From contig WPIO01000080.1 of the NCBI GenBank assembly GCA_009760855.2, forward strand, positions 119,501-183,500: a stretch of DNA of 64,000 bases, read 5' to 3'. Of the stretch, positions 10,600 through 64,000 are shown in pieces; positions within the stretch are counted from its first letter, which is position 1; each line of letters begins with the position of its first letter. The position numbers and the translations under genes were made by a program. This DNA comes from Cristatella mucedo. Taxonomy: Eukaryota; Bryozoa; Phylactolaemata; Cristatellidae. A model generated the notes under the pieces. It was not told the DNA's origin and did no database searches. It was given only the letters and a program-made list of their open reading frames with translations.

Positions 10600-11946
10600 G
10601 TCTTCCTCGAGTGAGCAGGCGAAGGACAGCAAGCAAAATTTATATAAGTTTTGGCTGAACCGCTACTTAGTGCGGCAAATAATTTGACATATGACACGGT
10701 GCGGATTCATTGACTGTACTTCAGGAACGCTAGAGGCCAGTTGGCTAGGAGCCAGGCACTTTGGAGCAAGAGTGAGCGTCTGCAGTGGGCGTGAGAGCCC
10801 CGCGGCGGCAGGCGTGAGATTCGTCCGGCGTGCTCCTGAGCACTGGTTACAGGCCACCGTCGTTCGTGGTCTTATGACCGCGAGTCGAGGTTTCGGTTCA
10901 GTGGACACGCAATACAACGGAAGCAGAGACTCGTGGGTAATTGCAATTGATCGTCGATGCACTGCTGCTGAGTGCAGAGCGTAGCAAACTTCTAGTTCGA
11001 GCCTTACCTATTCCAGGTTAGCCGCTGGCTTCTTAGTAGGTTCATAGTAGCTTCTAAAGTAGCTGCCATAGGAGATTCAGGCCTTATTTTTAGCCAAGCA
11101 CGCGACTCCGGCGCGTTGCGTTTTCATGGGCTGCATAATTGCAGTTCGATAATGCTCTGGCGATCGCATGAGAGTCGACTCCTAAATTGTATTCTGAAAG
11201 TCTTCCGTCCTTATTTGGTTCCTTTACTTTCCTGCAAACGCTGCTCGCTGTGGCGCTTAGTGATTAGCCTTAACGTTCACTTTACTATCCAATTTTGATA
11301 ACTTAACCAAGATCTTACGCTTGACGACTAAGACGCTTGTTGACCGCGAGGAAGGTCGCTCTGCTCCGGCTAGGCAGTGCTGTCGTCAAGAAAACCGAAC
11401 ACTTACTTCACGGGCTTCCGACCCGAAAGTCTCATGTGCATATCCCTTGAGGCTATTGTCTCCTGAGTCACATGACACCTCTACATCTGGGCTCGGCAGC
11501 GCCTATTTCAGAACTTGGGACAAGGAATATAAAAAATGCCTTCACCAATTGATCGTCACCTGAAAATAAGGCAACACTTTTTTTCTTTTAGTTCGTCGGT
11601 TTGTTCTGCTTTCGAGATCTTGGGCGTTGTTGCGATTTCTGCCGCGTTCACAGCCCATATATTTTTGGTCTTTCTACAGCTCACCACACCCAGTGTCTAC
11701 TCATTAAAATGCTTGCTGGTTCGTCGTGGTAGGACGTCATTGTGGCGCACGTGAACACCCAATTACCGCTCGCTTCCTTCTTACCAAACTGATACTTGGT
11801 GTCTACTCCGAGAAATATAGTCCCAGAAATATAGTCCCCGAGGCTCAGGCTTGGCCTGCTCTCTCCTCGAGCATGCGCGAGTCAATGTCAGTCTATTAGC
11901 TCGCCGGCCGGCGCTCACTTTCTCTCTCTTTTAATCTTCGCTTTAG
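10600..11946. other. Intergenic, nothing recognised
   Basis: About 1.3 kb of mixed composition. Several short frames overlap, but none has family motifs, splice-site support or repeat landmarks. Confidence 0.5.
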
Positions 11947-12380
11947 ATAATAATAATAAAAATACACTTGATTTAGCGTGCTCAGAGAACTCAATTTCTT
12001 TCTAGGCACTTTACATTTGCTGCAAAAGAAGCACGATTGAATGGTTAGTGGTAGTATCCTGAATAAACACCAAGAATAACATGGTTAGGGGTGACTTGCA
12101 CAGGGTTAGCATGCGAGTATGGTTAGTGGCGGTTTCACAGTATCAGCTTGCATAAAAAATACTCACTGATTTATCAGCCTCTTTTGTATAGTGACAGAAA
12201 AGCCTTGATGGCTATCACCACTGCTTGCAGTGGCAATAAAGGATAGCCCATCGGAGGATTCGCACGCATGACCTCGGGACCGAGGTCATGAAAAGCAACC
12301 GCCTTACCTAGTGTGCCACCATGGCTCGCATAAGCACATAAAGGATGAATCACAGGGACCCACTAAATGCTGTCACAAAT
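11947..12380 (-). mobile_element. LINE-alpha 3' end, split by a SINE-B
   Basis: Minus-strand LINE-alpha tail from the (TAA)n at 11947 through ggttaggggtgacttgcaca. It is interrupted at about 12157-12330 and resumes at ggatgaatcacagggaccca (12345-12364). The uninterrupted arrangement is seen at 9180-9300. Confidence 0.8.
12157..12330 (-). repeat. SINE-B nested in LINE-alpha
   Basis: Inverted SINE-B: tail ctgatttatcagcctctttt, body with gcagtggcaataaaggatag, tRNA-like head at 12300-12330. Flanking words cttgcataa and ctcgcataa look like a target-site duplication. Confidence 0.78.
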
Positions 12381-12599
12381 AGATTGTATGCTCTCTCTTT
12401 CTGTAATTTTTTTAGGCTCCTCTCTCCCTTTATTTCTCTTTCCTCGTCCGGCTGTCTGTCTCTCTTTCATTCTCACTGTCATTTCCTTCCTATATCTTCC
12501 CCTTCTCTCTGCTCAGCCATTGGCCATCATTCTGAGTCTCATCGCGACAAGCGCTTCGATACTTCCGTATTGTTTGAAAGGGTTTTGACTACCTAGGCT

Positions 12600-13240
12600 T
12601 CTTCGAGATCGTCGGCCATCTCGCTGCTGTCGCGAGCCTCGCGGTGCTGTCGCCGCAGCCGGCGTTCAGTCGGCGCCCCGCCCCCTCAGCTCCGCCCCAC
12701 CCCGCCTCGCTGTGAGCCCTGCGAGCGCGGCGGTTTAGTCGTCGCGCCGCGCTCCTCGTCGCTGCCTCGTCGTCCCCGAGCGGCCACCCGGCCTCCGCGG
12801 CGGCGGCGGCGGCGGAGCGGTAGTGACCACTCTCTTCCTCCCACCAGTGCCTCAGGCAGGGCTCGCCTTTCCAGCCCGGCGCGCGCGCACGCCGCCCACC
12901 GCAGCGTGGCATTGTGCGAGAGCGCTACAAAAGTGAAACGATTTTTATTTTTCAATAACCACCGTTTTGTTCGCCTTCGATGTACAGCGAAAGCGCGTCG
13001 ATTGATGTCCAATGACTGCCGTGTGTGAATAGGCCGCAATTCGGGCATTCTCGCGCTCAAACAATAGGCGGGGTGCGACGCGAATGCACGCCGCCATTCG
13101 GTAGCGCAGGACGCGCTGGCCGCCGCTACGGTTTGGCGCCGCTGGGCGGCAAAGGACGCTGGCCGTACCTCTGACGCAGCAGCGCACTAGGCGTCGAGCA
13201 GGCGCTCGCTCTCGCGCCCGCGCGCGGCCGACCGTCGAGG
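12600..13240 (+). promoter_or_regulatory. CpG-rich promoter and 5' untranslated region of the giant kinesin gene
   Basis: Sharp rise in G+C and CpG density from about 12600, continuing past the start codon to about 15800, in contrast to the AT-richer flanks. This is the look of an unmethylated promoter island directly before the kinesin ATG. No TATA box or clear initiator stands out, so the start site is not placed. Confidence 0.55.
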
Positions 13241-58641
<45,401 letters not shown>

Positions 58642-58688
58642 GTACTTACCCATTCAAGCATAAATACACTCCCACCTCTATTTTAGGA

Positions 58689-58694
58689 AATAAA
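58689..58694 (+). terminator. Possible poly(A) signal after read-through of exon 33
   Basis: AATAAA 26 bases past the stop at 58661-58663. Would end the protein at ANDRYLPIQA if the 58642 donor is skipped. Confidence 0.25.
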
Positions 58695-59803
58695 AAGAGG
58701 AATTAATATTGCTGATTGGCTGTCATTGTTGGTCTGTGAGCATGCCTTGCTAGACCTTTTGCACATCAGGACTGGGGTGGTTCGTGGGATCATTAGCTAA
58801 GGATTATGGGATTAACTCGTTTGTTGGAATAGAGATAGTATCGTTTGATAGCCTAGCTGTAAGTCGATCTTCCGACCTAGCTCTTCTCCTCATACTGTCA
58901 CAACCGAGGCTTACTTATGGCAACCCGGCTAACAGTCTTATGCTTGGCTGCAACGGCCTTTAAGAGACTGGCTCACGAAGTTAAAAATAATTGGAACGAT
59001 AAGGGGGTAAAATGGGTAGATGCTGAGCTAGTTTCCGAAGGATCAAGGAAAGACGTGTTTGCTGGTTCAGCAGGTCACCATTATACAGTTTCTCGAGAAT
59101 TGGACATAGGACTGTTTCTCGAGAATTGGCTCTTCCCTGCAGACTCTTCAACTGCCACAGCAACTGTATCATGCAAAACAAAGCCTTGTTGGTAGTGGGA
59201 TGACTGCCAAGTAAGTGGAAATTAAGACCACCAGCTGCAGTCATGTCATGCAGTGATAAGAAATTATGCAATGGTCGTGTGGCGCTCGGGAAGCTTGCTA
59301 CAAACTCAATACAACAGTCGAGTGTAGTTCTTTTTGAGGCAAGTTTTCACCGCTTCACAAAACGCACCTCGATCCTGGGAAGTTGCAACAAGTCAAGACG
59401 ATTTCGACCCCGGGTTTCAATCGGTCTGCGAAAACATGGCAGATATTAAGATAGTGTGGAACCGGTGCATGGCTGAATTTGATTAGGCATAGGCAGAAAA
59501 TGTAAAGTAGTTGTGCTCTGAGGGCACGAGCCTGTCGATTTCCATGCAAAAGTAATGTCCTTGCATCCAGTGCTCAAATATGTTGAGCGAGACTTTATTT
59601 ATAGGCTGAGTGGCATTAGCGGTCAGTTAGCCGTCTAACGATACCCGGCTCGTGCCCTGATCTGATTCACTTGAGTCTTTGCAACTTAAATTTCCAGTTT
59701 AGACATGTGAGCTCAGTATTTTTCAAATTAATCCAGTAATTGTATGAACTTTAATGCTTGCCCTTCTAATTGAAAAGCTGTATACAGTCGTGGGGCGTTG
59801 CAG

Positions 59804-59933
59804 ACCTCTCTTGATTCGCTTTCCAGTTTCTGGTCGCATGCCTGGTTGCTCGATAGATCTCGATATCATTGACTCGTTGCCGGGGCTGTTATCGACATCT
59901 TTGTCGTCGTCGTCAGCACCATCATCGCCATAA
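59804..59933 (+). CDS. Candidate terminal kinesin exon (alternative end)
   Basis: Acceptor gttgcag at 59803 with a poor pyrimidine tract. Joined to exon 33 it reads RPLLIRFPVSGRMPGCSIDL, then DIIDSLPGLLS and a Ser run to TAA (59931-59933). In frame and protein-like, but no homology recognised and no nearby AATAAA. Would give about 5,765 residues in total. Confidence 0.35.
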
Positions 59934-59985
59934 TCATCATCGCTCTCATCATCATCGCTCTCATCATCATCGCTCTCATCACAGC
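59926..59985. repeat. (ATCATCATCGCTCTC)n tandem repeat
   Basis: About four 15-bp units; the first overlaps the candidate terminal exon's stop. Confidence 0.8.
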
Positions 59986-60049
59986 CGGCCTAAGTGCATT
60001 GTTTTCTTGTGTCTAACCAGCAGCTTAGGCACCCTTCAATAAGCCGCTG

Positions 60050-61471
60050 GTGCTGCAGCCACAGTTTCAGGGCATTTTTCATTGCAGCTATTGACAGAAT
60101 ACCTTGTGGCAGTTTCCATCGGAGGAATACAATGTAAGAGAATTTCCCAAGAGTGCAGCAGCTAGTTTTCACTTGCTGGAAGCAGATAATTTATGCACTG
60201 CTCACTTACCCAAATGTGGTTGCTCACTCTTGACTTGTAGCTGAAATGACTCTGCTCTATTCACTCATTCACTCTCACATGTGTAATCTCTCTCTTTTCT
60301 CCCTCATCCTTCCCGTGTCCATTCTCTCTTTCCTCTTCTCTCTCTGCCTGTCTTTTGCTGTCTTGATGTCTCTACATCTTGCTGTCTCAGTGCTTTTTTC
60401 AACCCGATTCTTCGTATTCTGCTCTTAGTTCAATGTCAAAATGCCACTGATGCTTTGACAGACAGAATAACATAATTTGCAATGAGTAGTCTGCAAGCTG
60501 TAACATGCTTGCAACACCACTAACAAGCACGGCAGTGTGAACCCCGTGCATGCTCTTTGTAGGTACATCTAGTTGCTGTACGAGGGGAGCTGCCTAGATG
60601 TCTGTTGTCGTCCCTAGCAGCCATGTTCAAGTGCTGACACGTAGTCATAAATTTTGCAAGATTCACCTTGCATCTGCCATTTCGTGTGTGCGCCATTCGC
60701 TCTGTGCCAAAACTGATAGAATCGGGGATCTCAGTATGTTGCCTTAACATATGCATTTCGTTTGGCTAACCAGATATCTAGGTGCATTCACAATGCACGA
60801 GTGTATTCCCCTCACAGGCCAAATCTATAGGAAACTCACTGCTCAGCTGTGTTATGTAGCATTGTTTTAATTCCAGGGTACGTCTGTGGCCGAAAGCCAG
60901 ACGGTGAACGTACAGGCAACTTGAGGAGTGATTGCCCTACATTGGCAACCCATGACAAATGTGAGGTCGGCACAAGGGTTGTGTTTGTATGGGCAGCTAA
61001 CCAGTCGTGCCATCCAAGATAACGAGAAAAGGGACGTTAGATCTCTTATCTCCGACTATTTGCAGCAGCTTTACTTACTGTGGTGCTAGCAAGGCATACA
61101 ACAGAAGGGAAAATTCATCTCTTTTCTCTCTCGCTCCTCTCCCACTCGATCTATCATTGTTTGTGTGTGTGCATTTGCGTATATCTCTCCCTCCCCCTCT
61201 CTCTCTCGCCTTTGGAACTAAGCGCACGGTAGACCGGTGATTTTAGTTTCTCAGTGAGAGCAAGGATGCTAGTTCATGCCGTGTGGCAGTGCTGCCAGTT
61301 GCTGCGCTGTTAAATTGATGTTTTGCAGATGCAAGTTAGAAAGTCCATTGTAGTTGCAGTTTGGATCGTATGTGAATACGTTCACCTCTTGTTTTTTCAC
61401 GAGAGTCTGTTTGTCCGTTTTTATTATGTAGTGTGAGCACTTAGCATGGTCTGCACTTTGATGTGCTGCAG
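60050..61471. other. Unresolved 3' region of the kinesin gene
   Basis: No domain, repeat or convincing exon seen. A possible small exon is 60090-60134 (acceptor attgcag, LLTEYLVAVSIGGIQ, donor gtaaga), not joinable to exon 33 without another piece. Confidence 0.3.
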
Positions 61472-61579
61472 CCAGCATTAGGCAACTGGAGCCACTTGCT
61501 GGTAGACCAGAGTGCCACACTGTACCGTGGCTCCCTGAGCAGTGTGGCTGCACTCGAGTGCTTCAGCTATGCCAAATAA
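61472..61579 (+). CDS. Candidate last exon before a poly(A) signal
   Basis: Acceptor gctgcag at 61471. Phase 0 reads PALGNWSHLLVDQSATLYRG, then SLSSVAALECFSYAK and TAA (61577-61579). The composition is unlike the surrounding intron DNA, and AATAAA follows at 61849-61854. Its phase does not fit exon 33 directly. The NW..LL.D....YRG pattern could be the first strand of a START domain, but this is a guess. Confidence 0.25.
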   Translation, partial: PALGNWSHLLVDQSATLYRGSLSSVAALECFSYAK

Positions 61580-61848
61580 ACGGCTCACTTACGTGTTGCT
61601 TGTTCTTACTGTTCGCCAGCCTGGAGGCGATCACCAACGATCAGTAATTGATCCATTTGCATTGCACTGTCCTTCCCAGCTTAGACTGTCACCAATGTCC
61701 TCCATGGATGGCCACATCAGCCTTGAAGCCGCTATGCTTTTTTCCAGCGACTGCCTCGTTTGCTGGGTGGATTATCTATACCGGATGTCGTCTTGCTACC
61801 CTTGCAGTATGTCTGGAGCGTGCTGCCATTCGGCCAGCAGCACCAAGC

Positions 61849-61854
61849 AATAAA
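61849..61854 (+). terminator. Candidate poly(A) signal AATAAA
   Basis: AATAAA followed by AT-rich DNA, about 270 bases after the candidate stop at 61577. Another AATAAA overlaps that stop (61575-61580). Confidence 0.3.
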
Positions 61855-62009
61855 AATTATTCCCAAGCTCAGCATACCTCCTCAGTGGATCTTCCAACTT
61901 GGTTGCTTCTTTATTGAGCTTAAAAAGTGTGTCAAGCTCACAGGAAGCCAGTGGCTTGGAGATCAAAATTGAAGGCTAGCAACTGTTTGGTGTAAACAAA
62001 ATGGTAAAA

Positions 62010-62152
62010 AGTGCTAGCTGATTTAACTGCCTTTTTTGTATAGCGGCAGAAGAACCTTTACGGCTATCGCCACTGCTTGCAGCGGCAATAAAGAATCACC
62101 CACCACATTTTCGAACCCTTGACCTCGGGACCGACGTCGTGAAAATCACGTG
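62010..62152 (-). repeat. SINE-B copy, inverted
   Basis: gctgatttaactgccttttt, gcttgcagcggcaataaaga, B-box complement ttcgaacccttgacctcg. Same family as 3790-3945 and 12157-12330. Confidence 0.8.
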
Positions 62153-62159
62153 TGGTGTT

Positions 62160-62600
62160 TGGTATCACATTGACTAGGAGCAGGTGAGCAGTGACTGTGA
62201 GGCTATCGAGACCGAGGGTGGCAACTTGGATTGATATCGTACTTGATAAGCAGGCTCATACCGATGACCTTGGCAGGACACTGAGCTTATGCCTACCGTT
62301 ATGCAGTAAAAACCTGACCCAATAGTTGTAATAATAGTAATAATAATAATAATAATGATAGTTAAGTGGTCGTTGTACCTGCTGACTGTACTATGAAGAA
62401 TTGTGGGATTGTTAGTAACAAAGTTGAAGCACCCGATTATGTATATTCGCTAGGAATTACCGGTCTTCCTTCATTGAAAGGATTTTTAATGATTTATAAC
62501 ATTTCTTAGCAATATTTGACAGTTGACCACTAGATTCTTTTGGGGTGACCAGCGAGAGGTCTCGAGGAGATAAAATGGCTCTCGGTCATGTGGGGATCCC
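62160..62600. other. Intergenic, nothing recognised except (ATA)n
   Basis: (ATA)n-like tract at about 62330-62360. No gene or element recognised. Confidence 0.55.
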
Positions 62601-62619
62601 TTAAGCTTAAAGCATTGGT

Positions 62620-62830
62620 ACCTCAGATTTAAGTCCTATGGTATTTTTCTTTTCACTATCCACTCTCCCTCTGGCTGATATCATCGCCAAACATAGACCT
62701 GGCTTTCATTTCTACACCGATGGCACCTCAGCTCCAGCTAGCCTTGGGCTCTTCTAAGCCTTACTTACCATCCAGCTCATTCAATTCCTTTGCAGCCGGC
62801 TAGGCTGTGAGTGGGCTATAGAAAACTCTC
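62620..62830 (+). mobile_element. LINE-alpha RT fragment, decayed catalytic motif
   Basis: STLPLADIIAKHRPGFHFYT then DGT: the counterpart of LPLAHVTAKHNLGFHFYVDD in the copy at 9027-10425. The YVDD core is mutated to YTDG, so this copy is dead. Confidence 0.8.
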
Positions 62831-62906
62831 CAGCGTAATATCCAATTAGTCCGTGCGGGGACAGATGCATTACATCGACGACATTCGCTCTTCGATGGCC
62901 ACAAAC

Positions 62907-62976
62907 GAGTCTCATCGGGACAAAGGGAAAGTCTCTAGCATAAGCTAAAGACTTTCCCTTTGTCCCGGCGAGACTC
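62907..62976. repeat. Inverted repeat, 33-bp arms, 4-base loop
   Basis: Left arm 62907-62939 (gagtctcatcgggacaaagg and on), loop ataa, right arm 62944-62976. Three mismatches. Confidence 0.9.
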
Positions 62977-62999
62977 TCGGGTGGTTTTCGTGCTTACCC

Positions 63000-64000
63000 G
63001 CGCAAGATTCGGTGGAAGTTACAAGCCACGGCTGCTGCTAGCCAGCGCCCTAGTGTGATCCTTGTGCGCTTTTGCATGCTCGTCTAAGCACGCTGCCTCG
63101 CTTGTCTTGTTACTCTTGATTATCGCTTTCCTAGCAGCGAGTTTTAAACGACTCGATCCATATTTGGTTCTCTTAGGGTACGATACCATCATTAAACCTA
63201 TGTTATTGTATTTAAAAACCGTTGGAAGTAGCGTTCCTAGCGCTCTTTTGGTCCCTTGCGCCTGCTGAGCGGCTGACGCCCAAACTGGGTAGCCCACATG
63301 CGAGGTCGCAGTAGATACGCAATACTCGGAGCGAAGAAGCAACGACCGTGCGCCCGTTGAGTCCTAAGATGAGAATGTGTACAGCTTTCACACCCACATT
63401 CACACTCTTTTGTCCTCGATCCGTGGCGAGCCTAAAAGGACATACATATCCTCATGTAAATCTACTTGGTGTTGTGGAGAGACATAAGCTGATGCAGCAG
63501 GCACTCGACGCATCCTATACCACAAACGCCGCTCCCACGGCTAGAAACTTACAAATTCAAACCGATTCATGGAACGAGCAGCTCCAACGGCCTTTAGTTT
63601 TTAGAGCATTCGCTGACGCTTCTCGCGCAGGGCGCGGTCGTCCAGCCAACAGCTTCCTGCACCGAATAACTAGGTTGACGCGCCCACGAGTCACTACGTC
63701 ACGAGGAGGCGCCCTTACGCCTTCCCTGAGGCCTACCTCCATATCAATTATAAGCAATTGAAGAGCTGCTCAGTTGCTCAGCTGCTCAGTAAATAAATAA
63801 ATTTATGACATGATATGATTACTAAACGCGATGAGTACAGGGCTTATAAAAGTTGAATCTCAGACTAAGGCCGGTTCCTCCCTCGGCGATTAGAGTTATC
63901 TTTCCCCCTCAAGACACCTTTCTATTAATATATTCCGGCTCTTACATCTGAGAATCAGTTTTAAAAGAATATATAATATTATTATGCTTTTATATTTGCT
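63000..64000. other. Unassigned DNA at window end
   Basis: A plus-strand frame of 137 codons (63348-63761) and overlapping minus-strand frames have no family features or splice support. The last 230 bases are AT-rich. Confidence 0.4.

Noticed and set aside
58917-59195. 92-codon frame after kinesin exon 33
   Set aside because: No domain features, and its phase does not continue exon 33. A part (acceptor at 59138, LFNCHSNCIMQNKALL) could be spliced in frame but has nothing else to support it.
63348-63761. 137-codon frame near the window end
   Set aside because: No recognisable family, ambiguous strand (overlapping minus frames of similar length), no splice or promoter support. Left unassigned.

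Overview
This window is animal nuclear DNA. It carries GT-AG introns with short coding exons, tRNA-derived SINEs, CR1/L2-type LINE fragments and long microsatellites. I cannot name the species. The element tails that end in an (ATT)n tract, the CpG-rich promoter and the very alanine/serine-rich coding favour an invertebrate metazoan. Both recognisable genes are on the + strand.

Region 1 (1-7326) holds the last six coding exons of an ASPP-family gene (apoptosis-stimulating protein of p53; TP53BP2/PPP1R13B type). The 5' part lies outside the window. The exons encode a Pro/Ala/Ser-rich linker, an RVSF protein-phosphatase-1 docking motif, ankyrin repeats and a C-terminal SH3 domain. Its introns hold two SINE-A copies, a back-to-back SINE pair, LINE tails and a nearly perfect 69-bp inverted repeat.

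Region 2 (7327-12600) is intergenic. It contains LINE-alpha copies (one with the YVDD reverse-transcriptase motif, frameshifted and truncated), a LINE tail split by a nested SINE-B, and microsatellites.

Region 3 (about 12600-58641, possibly further) is one giant kinesin gene. A CpG-rich promoter precedes an ATG at 13241. I could splice 33 consecutive coding exons in frame. They give a kinesin-3 motor of the KIF16B/STARD9 (KIF16A) type, then a neck region, an FHA domain, coiled coils and a huge low-complexity tail. The tail includes a single 9,124-bp exon coding for about 3,041 residues. The supported product is about 5,720 residues. The motor has a large insertion in loop L12, where relatives carry a lysine-rich K-loop. 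No PX or START domain is visible, and the 3' end is unresolved, with three alternative ends given.

Region 4 (58642-64000) holds candidate terminal exons, a SINE-B, a LINE RT fragment, a second foldback inverted repeat and otherwise unassigned DNA.

Working element names: LINE-alpha is a CR1/L2-like family ending in an (ATT)n tail. LINE-beta is a second CR1/L2-like family. SINE-A is a tRNA-derived SINE whose tail resembles LINE-alpha. SINE-B is a tRNA-derived SINE with a different tail. All exon borders were read by eye from reading frame, GT/AG sites and remembered family sequence; none is supported by transcript data.
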